Source of the DNA: Chloroflexota bacterium
GTDB lineage: Bacteria > Chloroflexota > Dormibacteria > CF-121
Direction: 5' to 3'
Length of the DNA stretch: 9,449 nt
Assembly (NCBI GenBank): GCA_005880605.1
Contig: VBIS01000120.1
Location: forward strand, 1 to 9,449
Below are positions 1-5,945 of this stretch, in pieces (position 1 is the first letter of the stretch; each line of letters starts with the position of its first letter). The translations under genes were made by a program, and so were the position numbers. The notes beneath the pieces were generated by a model. The model saw only the letters and a list, made by a program, of their open reading frames with translations. It made no database searches and was not told where the DNA came from.

Positions 1-596
1 TACTCCGGACGCCCGAGAGGCCGATAGGTCTGGATGGTGATGCCCCGGGAAGTGGTCCGCGAGTTGACCAGGTCGAGCGCGACGTCCGGACCGGAATCGG
101 GGAACAGTCGGGTGCCCTGGCCGATGACGACGGGATAGGTGAGCAGGTCGAGTTGGTCGACCAGGTCGTTGGCGAGCAGCCATCGGACGAGGGCACCGCT
201 GCCGGGCACCAGCAGTGTGCCGTCGTGATGCGCCTTCAGATCACTGACGGCCGTGGCGACGTCGCCGTGCAGGACAGTCGTTCCCGCCCACTTCGGGTCG
301 GTGAGGCTGGTCGATGCCACGTACTTGGGCCGGCTGTTCAGCGCGGCGGCGATCGGGCTCGTGCTCGGATCGGCCATCGCTCCCCAGGAGCCGGCGAAGA
401 TCTCGTACGTCCGCCGGCCAAAGAGGAACGCGGCCGCGCCGCCGTAGACCTGGTTGAGATAGTCCCCGGTTTCGGTGTCGAGAAGTGGTATGGCCCATCC
501 GCCGCGCTCGAAGCCGTCGCGACGATCCTCGTCAGGTCCGCCCAATCCCTGCATCACGCCGTCCACCGAGACGTTGGTCGTGGTCGTCAACCTCAT
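1..596 (-). CDS. Dihydrofolate reductase family protein (RibD C-terminal-like), 3' end cut by window edge
   Basis: I translated this from the minus strand; it stays open for 198 codons from an ATG at 596-594 to the left edge. The N-terminus (MRLTTTTNVSVDGVMQG) is the typical first strand of the DHFR/RibD C-terminal superfamily. The motif GRRTYE is at residues 60-65, and a glycine loop (VPGSGALVRWLL, about 130-141) with VVIGQGTRLF (156-165) fits the NADPH-binding half of the fold. It ends TYRPLGRPE, which in relatives lies a few residues from the C-terminus, so the gene is nearly complete; the last visible bases (TA) could begin Tyr or a stop. A strong SD (GGGAGGTGA, 612-604) lies 7 bases before the ATG. 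These proteins are NAD(P)H-dependent reductases of mostly unknown substrate. Family assignment is firm; true folate reduction is not implied. Confidence 0.9.
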   Translation of the reverse strand, partial: MRLTTTTNVSVDGVMQGLGGPDEDRRDGFERGGWAIPLLDTETGDYLNQVYGGAAAFLFGRRTYEIFAGSWGAMADPSTSPIAAALNSRPKYVASTSLTDPKWAGTTVLHGDVATAVSDLKAHHDGTLLVPGSGALVRWLLANDLVDQLDLLTYPVVIGQGTRLFPDSGPDVALDLVNSRTTSRGITIQTYRPLGRPE

Positions 597-741
597 GTCG
601 TGGTCACCTCCCTAAACAACCGCCGCGGGCCCCTTCTGGATCCGCCTTACTTGCTAAAGACAATCTAACGTGGTGAGGTCGCGACGCCTCTTGTCATCTG
701 GCCACCGTTCTGGGACAGCCTCCCTGATTATCCTGGCGGTC

Positions 742-771
742 TTGGTTGATGAAGTCGTAATCGTGTACGGT
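742..771 (+). promoter_or_regulatory. Candidate promoter of tRNA-Val
   Basis: A TTGGTT -35-like box (742-747) and a TACGGT -10-like box (766-771) are separated by 18 bases. This would place the transcription start near 778, about 7 bases before the mature tRNA 5' end. The boxes match the sigma-70 consensus only partly, so the call rests mainly on position. Confidence 0.4.
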
Positions 772-784
772 AAACTGCCGCGCA

Positions 785-861
785 GGGCGCATAGCTCAGT
801 TGGTACGAGCGCTTCCATGACAAGGAAGAGGTCACAGGTTCGACTCCTGTTGCGCCCACCA
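785..861 (+). tRNA. tRNA-Val (anticodon GAC), CCA encoded
   Basis: The full cloverleaf can be folded by eye. The acceptor stem GGGCGCA/TGCGCCC (785-791 with 851-857) has 7 Watson-Crick pairs. The D-arm is GCTC/GAGC (794-797, 807-810) with an AGTTGGTAC loop. The anticodon stem CTTCC/GGAAG (812-816, 824-828) closes the loop ATGACAA, giving anticodon GAC at 819-821, which reads valine codons GUC and GUU. The variable loop is AGGTC, and the T-arm is ACAGG/CCTGT around TTCGACT. The discriminator is A858 and CCA (859-861) is genome-encoded. An AraC-type gene begins 12 bases downstream with no terminator between. Confidence 0.97.
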
Positions 862-872
862 GCGCTCCCACG

Positions 873-1337
873 GTGCCAGAGTCGGTGAGCCGGGAAGTCG
901 AGGACTTGAACCGGCGCCTATTGCGCGCCCGCGACGCCATGGACCGCTCCTACGCTGAGCCGCTCGACGTCCGCGCTGTGGCCGCGGTGGCCTACCTCTC
1001 GGAGGCGCACTTCATCCGCAGCTTCCGCGCCGCCTTCGGGGAGACGCCGCACCGTTACCTGCAGCGGCGGCGGGTGGAGCGCTCGATGTTCCTGCTGCGC
1101 GAGACCGACCGCAGCGTCACCGACATTTGCTTCGATGTTGGCTTCACGAGCCGCGGGACCTTCAGCCGCACGTTCCGGGAGATCGTCGGCGAGGCGCCGT
1201 CGAGCTACCGACTGGGGAATGGACCGATGGTGGCCCCCAACTGCTACCAGATGTGGGCGACGCGGCCGGTGGTGGCGGCGGGGGTGGCGCGGCGATCGAG
1301 CAGTTTTGGAGACGCCGCCGCCGCGACAGCCTCCTAG
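873..1337 (+). CDS. AraC-family helix-turn-helix transcriptional regulator (DNA-binding domain only)
   Basis: The 154-residue protein is essentially a stand-alone AraC/XylS DNA-binding domain. The first HTH covers about residues 33-58 (LDVRAVAAVAYLSEAHFIRS, then FRAAFGETP). The second covers about 81-113 (SVTDICFDVGF, then FSRTFREIVGEAPSSYR), matching the conserved 'GF.s...FsR.F....G.sPs.yR' signature. No effector-binding domain precedes it. A loosely conserved tail with PNCYQMW follows. The start is taken as GTG 873; GTG 885 and ATG 939 are in-frame alternatives, and none has a visible SD. The gene lies directly after tRNA-Val and 45 bases before a VOC-fold gene. Regulators of this short type are commonly paired with such VOC proteins, so it probably controls that gene; the signal is unknown. 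Confidence 0.88.
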   Translation: MPESVSREVEDLNRRLLRARDAMDRSYAEPLDVRAVAAVAYLSEAHFIRSFRAAFGETPHRYLQRRRVERSMFLLRETDRSVTDICFDVGFTSRGTFSRTFREIVGEAPSSYRLGNGPMVAPNCYQMWATRPVVAAGVARRSSSFGDAAAATAS

Positions 1338-1382
1338 GATGAAGATCATCCGTATCAAGTCTCGCAAAGGAGAAAACGAGCG

Positions 1383-1811
1383 ATGATCACCAAACTCAAC
1401 GTCGCCTCCATCATGGTCCTCAACAAGGACGAGGCTCTTGACTTCTACGTCAACAAGCTCGGGCTGGAGAAGGGCCAGGATGTCAAGCAGGGTTCCTACC
1501 GCTGGCTGACGGTGCGCGTCCCTGGCGACGTCACCGAGATCTCCCTCGAGGAGCCGGGCCCGCCGGTACATGACGAAGCCACCGCGGCGCAGCTCCGCGA
1601 GCTGATCACGAAGGGCGCGCTGGGCGGGCTTGTGTTCAAGGCGGACGACATCCGGGGTCTGTACGAGACCCTCAAGTCGCGCGGGGTCACCGACTTCACC
1701 CAGGAGCCCACCGACCACTTCTACGGCACCGACATGGGCGTCCGCGACCCCTTCGGCAATGCCATCCGGATCCTTCAGCAGGGGAAGGTGGCCCATAAGG
1801 TAAGGGCTTGA
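1383..1811 (+). CDS. VOC family protein (glyoxalase/bleomycin-resistance/dioxygenase fold)
   Basis: The 142-residue protein carries the paired beta-alpha-beta-beta-beta modules of the vicinal oxygen chelate fold. The start of module one (SIMVLNKDEALDFYVNKLGL, residues 9-28) and the closing strand RDPFGNAIRI (121-130) are diagnostic. The classical glyoxalase I metal ligands are not evident: the position after the DPFGN strand that carries a glutamate in GloA is Ile/Leu here. I therefore do not call it lactoylglutathione lyase. An SD (AAAGGAG, 1366-1372) lies 10 bases before the ATG. It sits just behind the AraC-type gene and is probably co-expressed with it. The substrate is unknown; small-molecule binding, detoxification or resistance roles are typical of the family. 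Confidence 0.9.
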   Translation: MITKLNVASIMVLNKDEALDFYVNKLGLEKGQDVKQGSYRWLTVRVPGDVTEISLEEPGPPVHDEATAAQLRELITKGALGGLVFKADDIRGLYETLKSRGVTDFTQEPTDHFYGTDMGVRDPFGNAIRILQQGKVAHKVRA

Positions 1812-1971
1812 TGGTCCGGCTGCCTTTGGTTTGAGTCGCACAGGGGGTGCCAACTCGTGGGGACTCCGGCGTTATAAGGCTGTGACATCCCGGGCGACCC
1901 GCTTTCGCCGCTGGCTGGCGCAGCTACTCGATTATGTCCTTCTCCACGGCCCCAGGCTGCCCTAAACCCGC

Positions 1972-1977
1972 TACCGT
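1972..1977 (+). promoter_or_regulatory. Possible -10 element for leaderless transcription of the dehydratase
   Basis: TACCGT fits the TANNNT -10 pattern. It is followed by six bases and then directly by the ATG at 1984, the spacing expected if transcription starts at the start codon. No SD is visible before this ATG, which supports a leaderless mRNA. No convincing -35 box is seen. Confidence 0.3.
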
Positions 1978-1983
1978 CTACGG

Positions 1984-2934
1984 ATGGCCGTTGACACGGG
2001 CGCCCTATCCCTGGCCGACGTGCGAGCCGCTGCCGACCGGATCGCACCCTATGTCCTGAAGACCCCGACGCTCTCGGGCGAATCGGTCGCGGGACCGGGC
2101 GTCTGGTTGAAGGCCGAGAACCTGCAGCGGACCGGCTCCTTCAAGGTGCGGGGTGCCGTCAATGCCGTCCTGCAGCTGACTGACGAGCAGCGCCGCCGCG
2201 GCGTGATCACCCTCTCGGCCGGCAACCACGGCCAGGCGCTCGCCTACGCCGCGCAGGCCTTTCAGATTCCGTGCGTGGTCGTCATTCGAGAGGACGCGCA
2301 GCTGACCAAGCTGCAGGCGATCCGTCGTTACGGCGCCGAGATCGTGCTGGTGCCGCTGGTCGAGTGGCAGCAGCGTCTCGAGCTGGAACAGCAGCGGCGA
2401 AATCTCCACCTCGTGCATCCCTTCGATGATCCCGCGGTCGCGGCGGGCCAAGGCACCGTGGGCCTTGAAATCCTGGACGCCGTCCCCGACCTGCGCACCC
2501 TGGTCGTCCCGGTCGGTGGCGGCGGCCTGATCGCGGGCATGGCGGTGGCGATCAAAGCGCAGCGGCCGAAACTCCGGATCATTGGCGTGGAGCCTGAGGG
2601 GGCACCGGTGGTCAGCGAGAGCCTCGCCGCGGGCCAGCCGGTGGCGCCGTCTCGGCTGGACTCGATCGCGGACGGGCTCGGGGCGCCCTACACGCGTCCC
2701 TTCAACCTCGGCCTGGTCCAGCGCTATGTCGACCAGATGCGCACCGTCAGCGACGCGGCGATCATCGAGGCGGTCAAGGCCATCACCCAGCAGGCGAAGC
2801 TGGTCGTCGAGCCGGCTGGGGCTGCTGCGGTGGCGGCGTTGCTGGCCGACGCGGAGATCGAGCGTCCGGTGGCAGCGGTCCTCAGTGGTGGCAACGTCGA
2901 TATGGATCGGCTGGGGTCGTGGCTTAGTCGCTAA
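1984..2934 (+). CDS. Threonine/serine dehydratase (PLP-dependent, no ACT domain)
   Basis: This is a fold-type II PLP enzyme of 316 residues that deaminates L-threonine (to 2-oxobutanoate) and/or L-serine (to pyruvate). Visible motifs are GSFKVRGA with the Schiff-base lysine K54, the substrate loop SAGNHGQ (78-84), the phosphate-binding glycine loop VGGGGLIAG (177-185), GVEPEGA (201-207), and the terminal SGGNVD with S301 near the pyridine nitrogen. The length covers only the catalytic domain; the C-terminal ACT-like regulatory domain of biosynthetic IlvA is absent. It therefore resembles catabolic TdcB-type or serine racemase/dehydratase-type enzymes. No isoleucine pathway gene is next to it. 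The ATG at 1984 has no SD and may be leaderless. Family assignment is firm; substrate preference cannot be read from sequence. Confidence 0.92.
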   Translation: MAVDTGALSLADVRAAADRIAPYVLKTPTLSGESVAGPGVWLKAENLQRTGSFKVRGAVNAVLQLTDEQRRRGVITLSAGNHGQALAYAAQAFQIPCVVVIREDAQLTKLQAIRRYGAEIVLVPLVEWQQRLELEQQRRNLHLVHPFDDPAVAAGQGTVGLEILDAVPDLRTLVVPVGGGGLIAGMAVAIKAQRPKLRIIGVEPEGAPVVSESLAAGQPVAPSRLDSIADGLGAPYTRPFNLGLVQRYVDQMRTVSDAAIIEAVKAITQQAKLVVEPAGAAAVAALLADAEIERPVAAVLSGGNVDMDRLGSWLSR

Positions 2935-2936
2935 AA

Positions 2937-2966
2937 AAGTCCCCGGGTGGGCGACCCCGGAGACTT
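2937..2966. terminator. Hairpin with adjacent A/T tract after the dehydratase gene
   Basis: The arms AAGTCCCCGGG (2937-2947) and CCCGGAGACTT (2956-2966) pair over 11 positions with one C-A mismatch and an 8-base loop. On the + strand the run of six A (2933-2938) precedes the stem and no T run follows. On the minus strand the hairpin is followed by TTTTTT, the layout of an intrinsic terminator. It lies 2 bases beyond the dehydratase stop and may still end or stabilise that transcript. Confidence 0.45.
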
Positions 2967-3031
2967 GAGCGGAGGCCTATTCAATGTGGTAACGCGACGA
3001 TGCCCTTCTACTTACGGCCTTCGGTCCATGC

Positions 3032-3037
3032 CATAAT
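3032..3037 (+). promoter_or_regulatory. -10 element (CATAAT) of the receiver-domain gene
   Basis: CATAAT matches the sigma-70 -10 consensus at five of six positions. It ends 11 bases before the ATG at 3049, so the predicted start site leaves only about 4-5 untranslated bases. No SD is seen before this ATG, which fits a leaderless or near-leaderless transcript. The -35 region is weak. Confidence 0.45.
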
Positions 3038-3048
3038 TTCGCTCGACC

Positions 3049-3483
3049 ATGGCCATCGCTCGGGATAGCGACTCCGCTACTGCCGTCGTCATCTTCGAGA
3101 ACGATCCGCGCCAGGCAACCGCCTACCAGGAGTTGTTTACGGGGGCCGCGTTCGATGCCCAGACCGCTCTCCCGAATCAGGACGTGCAGCAGCTCTGCGA
3201 GCGCCTCAAACCCCAGGTGATCCTCTTCGACATGGCGATCTGGGAAGCGGATACGGCCTACGTCTTCGGCGTGCTCAACGGCGCGCTCGGCTTCGAACGG
3301 CCGGTGATCATCGCGCTGGCGACGCTGCCGCACCAGGTGCGGCGAGCCAAGCGATTCGGTGCCGACAACGTCTGGATCCGCGGCGTCGATGACGCCGCCG
3401 GACTGCCGCAGCTCGCCGGCGACCTGCTGCAACAGCGGCGCGATGGGAAGCTCAAGCCACGCGCGCCGTCGACCCCGCTGTAG
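3049..3483 (+). CDS. Stand-alone CheY-like receiver-domain protein (atypical)
   Basis: The 144-residue protein reads like a single response-regulator receiver fold with no output domain. Strand 1 ends in the acidic cluster FEND (residues 16-19), strand 3 is QVILFD with the presumed phospho-acceptor D61, and strand 4 is PVIIALAT with T92 at the conserved Thr/Ser site. Strand 5 follows GADN as VWIR, putting R111 where receivers normally have an invariant lysine. The C-terminal tail (about 130-144) is basic and proline-rich. No histidine kinase is in the window. It could be an atypical receiver that is phosphorylated weakly or not at all, or a pseudo-receiver used for protein contacts. The fold call is moderately sure; the partner and process are unknown. 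Confidence 0.65.
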   Translation: MAIARDSDSATAVVIFENDPRQATAYQELFTGAAFDAQTALPNQDVQQLCERLKPQVILFDMAIWEADTAYVFGVLNGALGFERPVIIALATLPHQVRRAKRFGADNVWIRGVDDAAGLPQLAGDLLQQRRDGKLKPRAPSTPL

Positions 3484-3615
3484 GCGGCGCAGCAGGAATC
3501 GGCGGCAAACGCACCGACTTCTTTACACGACCCCATCAGGCGTTGATGGCCGCGAGAATTTTTCCCCCGGTTATCCTCCCGCCACCCGAAGAATGTGGAA
3601 AAGCACAGCCGATAC

Positions 3616-3643
3616 TTGACACGCAACAAAGGGCGCGCATAAT
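3616..3643 (+). promoter_or_regulatory. Strong sigma-70-type promoter of the zinc-finger gene
   Basis: A perfect TTGACA -35 box (3616-3621) and CATAAT -10 box (3638-3643) are separated by 16 bases. This is the best promoter in the window. The start site would fall near 3650, giving a leader of about 58 bases before the GTG start of the small zinc-finger gene. Confidence 0.75.
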
Positions 3644-3655
3644 CAGTAGCGCGCC
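3632..3655. promoter_or_regulatory. Inverted repeat over the -10 and start site (operator candidate)
   Basis: Perfect 7-base arms GGCGCGC (3632-3638) and GCGCGCC (3649-3655) flank a 10-base centre that contains most of the -10 box; the second arm covers the predicted start site. A dimeric repressor bound here would block RNA polymerase. The arms are simple GC alternations, so chance similarity is possible. Confidence 0.4.
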
Positions 3656-3708
3656 AGGGGAAGAACGGTCTCGGCAGGGACCGCCGAAAGAAGTGGAGGA
3701 CAGGATTG

Positions 3709-4002
3709 GTGATCGCTCACGGTTTCAAGCACGTCCCGTCGCTTAAGATCTGCGCCCGGCCTGGGTGCGAGACCTCGGTCAAGAAGGCAACAGCCAAGTA
3801 CTGCAGCATTAGCTGTTGTGCCATGGACCCGGTCCGGCAAGAGCGCCTTCGTCGCCAGGCCCGGCGCGCGCCAATCGTTCCCCTGGCGCACCAGCTCTCG
3901 ATCATGTTCCAGGTGCATCCCGACATGGAGGCGTCGCTCGACGAGCGAACGTTGGGCCGGGACGATATCCCGGCCGGCCTCCAGCGACTGCGCGCCGTTT
4001 AA
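3709..4002 (+). CDS. Small zinc-finger protein (C-x4-C ... YC-x3-C), function unknown
   Basis: About 97 residues. The N-terminal part has CARPGC and KYCSISCC, giving cysteines at 15, 20, 32 and 36 (plus 37), a treble-clef/zinc-ribbon-like arrangement seen in small DNA- or RNA-binding proteins. A very basic stretch (RQERLRRQARRA) follows directly and would suit nucleic-acid contact; the C-terminal half is helical in character without a named domain. The start is GTG 3709 with SD GGAGG (3695-3699) 9 bases upstream; TTG 3706 is an alternative. It has its own strong promoter and ends 52 bases before thrS. I do not recognise a named family. A regulatory or translation-linked role is suggested only by location. 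Confidence 0.75.
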   Translation: MIAHGFKHVPSLKICARPGCETSVKKATAKYCSISCCAMDPVRQERLRRQARRAPIVPLAHQLSIMFQVHPDMEASLDERTLGRDDIPAGLQRLRAV

Positions 4003-4022
4003 GCGCGGCCCAAGTCCCTTCG

Positions 4023-4028
4023 TATAAT
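4023..4028 (+). promoter_or_regulatory. Consensus -10 box (TATAAT) of thrS
   Basis: A perfect TATAAT lies in the 52-base gap between the zinc-finger gene and thrS. The start site would be near 4035, leaving a leader of about 20 bases, too short for a T-box or other riboswitch. The -35 region is poor (GTTTAA-like near 3998). Only a weak SD-like GCGGAC precedes the ATG. Confidence 0.6.
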
Positions 4029-4054
4029 CGGCTGACCATTTTGCGCGGACAGCC

Positions 4055-5788
4055 ATGAGCGAAGACCTCGAAACCCTGCGCCATTCGACGGCGCATGTGA
4101 TGGCAGCGGCTGTCCTCGACCTCTTTCCCGGCACGGTGATCGGCATCGGTCCGGCCACCGACGAGGGGTTCTACTACGACTTCGGGTTCCAGGATCGCCT
4201 GCTGCCCGAGCAACTGCCGAAGATCGAGGCACGCATGCATGAGATCGTCAAGGCCGCGACACCCTTCGTCAAAGAAGAGGTGCCTCGGGCCGAAGCCGTC
4301 GCCATGTTCGAACGGTTGCACCAGCCGCTCAAGGTCGAGTTGATCGAAGAGAAGGTCACCGAGCCCAACGCGCGGCTCTACCGGACCGGAGACTTCGTCG
4401 ACCTCTGCCTGGGGCCGCACGTGGCCAACGCCGGCAAACTGGGTGCCTTCCAGTTGCTCTCCATTGCCGGCGCCTATTGGAAGGGGAGCGAGAAGAACCA
4501 GCAGCTGACTCGCATTTACGGCACCGCCTTTCCGACTCAGGCGGAGCTCGACGCGCACCTCAAGATGCTCGAGGAGGCCGCCAAGCGTGATCATCGCAAG
4601 CTGGGAAAGGAGCTCGATCTCTTCCTGATCGACGAAATGGTGGGCCGCGGCCTGCCGTTACTGACCCCGAAGGGGGCCGCCATCCGTCACCAGATGGAGG
4701 AGTTCATCCTGCGCCTCGAACGCCGCCAGGGCTACGAGCACGTCAAGACCCCCGACATCGCCCGCCTGGAGCTCTACAAGGTCAGCGGACACCTCGAGCG
4801 CTACCGGGACTCGATGTATGCGCCGTCCGAGATGGAGGACGAGGAGTGGCAGCTGCGGCCCATGAACTGTCCGCACCATATCCGTCTCTTTCAGCGCAAG
4901 CCGTCCAGCTTTCGCGATTTGCCGGTGCGGATCGCGGAGCTCGGCACCGTCTATCGCTACGAGAAGTCGGGCGAAGTCTCGGGGCTGATTCGGGTTCGGG
5001 CATTCACCATCAACGATGCCCACATCTTTTGCCGGCCGGACCAGCTGAACGTCGAGTTCGAGCGCGTGATCCAGCTCATCCTGCAGGTCTACCGCGCCTT
5101 CGGCATCAAGGACTTCTATTTCCGCTTATCCCTTCGCGACGAGGTCAGCAATAAGTGGATGGGTGATCCGGCGATCTGGCAGCGCGCCCAGGATGCGGCC
5201 CGCGAGGCGCTCCGTGCGTCCGGGCATCCATTTGTCGAGGCGCCGGGCGAGGCTGCCTTCTACGGACCGAAGCTTGATGTGCAAATCAAGGACGCCATCG
5301 GCCGCGAGTTCAGCCTCTCGACCAACCAGATCGACTTTCTGTTGCCGGAGCGATTCGGGCTCGAGTACGTGACGTCGGAGCAAACGATGGAGCGGCCGGT
5401 GATGCTGCACCGGGCGCCGATCGGGTCTATGGAGCGCTTCATGGCCTACCTGATCGAGCACTACGGTGGCGCGTTCCCCGTCTGGCTCGCCCCGGTCCAG
5501 CTGGTCTTCATTCCGATCGCGGACCGTCACCTGGAGGCCGTCACCAAGCTGGCGCACCGATTCCGCGACAAAGACCTGCGAGTCGAGGTCGACGGCAGAG
5601 CGGAGCGGATGCAGGCGAAGATCCGCAATGCTCAGCTGCAGAAGGTCCCTTACATGGCGGTGGTGGGGGATAAGGAGCTGGAGGCCGGGACGCTCAACAT
5701 CCGGCGGCGCGAGGGCGGCGACCAGGTATCGCTGACTACCGACCAATTCCTGGCCCAACTCGAGGACGAATCGCGGTTACCCCTGTAG
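4055..5788 (+). CDS. thrS: Threonine--tRNA ligase, lacking the N-terminal TGS domain
   Basis: Class II synthetase of 577 residues that charges tRNA-Thr. Residues 1 to about 180 form the editing domain, with HSTAH (H10, H14) and CLGPH (C118, H122), the four-residue site that removes mis-attached serine. The catalytic core follows, with MNCPHH (C272), the motif 2 region RYEKSGEVSGLIRVRAF, DAHIF (H323) and LHRAPIGSMERF (H452); C272, H323 and H452 are the zinc ligands that select threonine. The anticodon-binding domain spans about 478-577. E. coli ThrRS has 642 residues; the difference is the TGS domain, absent here. A TAA at 4025-4027 in the same frame excludes an upstream start. TGS-less forms are known in some Chloroflexota. 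It is the first gene of the translation cluster, transcribed from its own TATAAT. Confidence 0.98.
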   Translation: MSEDLETLRHSTAHVMAAAVLDLFPGTVIGIGPATDEGFYYDFGFQDRLLPEQLPKIEARMHEIVKAATPFVKEEVPRAEAVAMFERLHQPLKVELIEEKVTEPNARLYRTGDFVDLCLGPHVANAGKLGAFQLLSIAGAYWKGSEKNQQLTRIYGTAFPTQAELDAHLKMLEEAAKRDHRKLGKELDLFLIDEMVGRGLPLLTPKGAAIRHQMEEFILRLERRQGYEHVKTPDIARLELYKVSGHLERYRDSMYAPSEMEDEEWQLRPMNCPHHIRLFQRKPSSFRDLPVRIAELGTVYRYEKSGEVSGLIRVRAFTINDAHIFCRPDQLNVEFERVIQLILQVYRAFGIKDFYFRLSLRDEVSNKWMGDPAIWQRAQDAAREALRASGHPFVEAPGEAAFYGPKLDVQIKDAIGREFSLSTNQIDFLLPERFGLEYVTSEQTMERPVMLHRAPIGSMERFMAYLIEHYGGAFPVWLAPVQLVFIPIADRHLEAVTKLAHRFRDKDLRVEVDGRAERMQAKIRNAQLQKVPYMAVVGDKELEAGTLNIRRREGGDQVSLTTDQFLAQLEDESRLPL

Positions 5789-5801
5789 AGCCCCCACCCT
5801 G

Positions 5802-5825
5802 CCCTCCCCCGCGAGCGGGGGAGGG
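5802..5825. repeat. GC-rich palindrome after thrS
   Basis: CCCTCCCCCG (5802-5811) and CGGGGGAGGG (5816-5825) are perfect 10-base arms around a CGAG tetraloop, 14 bases beyond the thrS stop. No T run follows, so it is not a classical intrinsic terminator, though the very stable stem may slow polymerase or protect the thrS mRNA 3' end. Its form resembles short dispersed palindromes found between genes in many GC-rich genomes; only one copy is in this window. Confidence 0.55.
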
Positions 5826-5853
5826 GACCATGACCCCTCGTCCGCGATGGGGG

Positions 5854-5880
5854 TTGGCAACTGTGATGACGTGGTATACT
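5854..5880 (+). promoter_or_regulatory. Promoter of the infC-rpmI-rplT(-pheST) operon
   Basis: TTGGCA (5854-5859, four of six consensus bases) and TATACT (5875-5880, five of six) are separated by 15 bases, short but workable; a one-base shift of the -35 gives 16. The start site falls near 5886-5888. It separates the infC operon from thrS and creates a leader of about 110 bases that contains an intrinsic terminator. Confidence 0.6.
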
Positions 5881-5892
5881 CCCGCGTGCCAA

Positions 5893-5935
5893 GAGAGGCT
5901 GTCCGACTCTCACCTCCAGGCCGGGCCAAAGAGGT
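5893..5935 (+). promoter_or_regulatory. infC leader: two hairpins and candidate antiterminator segment
   Basis: GAGAG/CTCTC (5893-5897 with 5907-5911) closes a 9-base loop holding GCTGTC (5898-5903). ACCTC/GAGGT (5912-5916 with 5931-5935) forms a second stem. GCTGTC can pair with GATAGC, the 5' arm of the downstream terminator, with one G-U pair. AGA (5894-5896) adds three more pairs with TCT 5954-5956 if G5897 is bulged. CCTCC (5913-5917) is also complementary to the infC SD GGAGG. The structures are read by eye. Confidence 0.4.
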
Positions 5936-5945
5936 AAAGGGGACG

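Noticed and set aside
153..668. 171-codon + strand ORF at the left end
   Set aside because: It is antisense to the DHFR-family gene, which has a strong SD and family motifs; no domain is visible in the + frame.
728..940. Minus-strand ORF with GATGVEPVTSSLSWKR-type sequence
   Set aside because: It is the antisense shadow of tRNA-Val; this peptide pattern is a well-known false annotation over tRNA genes.
918..1853. 311-codon minus-strand ORF opposite the AraC and VOC genes
   Set aside because: It has no recognisable domain and covers two genes with clear family motifs on the + strand.
3560..3605. DnaA-box-like words (TTATCCTCC, TGTGGAAAA)
   Set aside because: There are only two imperfect matches, no cluster, no AT-rich unwinding region and no dnaA or dnaN nearby.
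5802..5825. Intrinsic terminator of thrS
   Set aside because: The stem is strong but no T run follows on either strand, so it is listed as a palindromic repeat instead.
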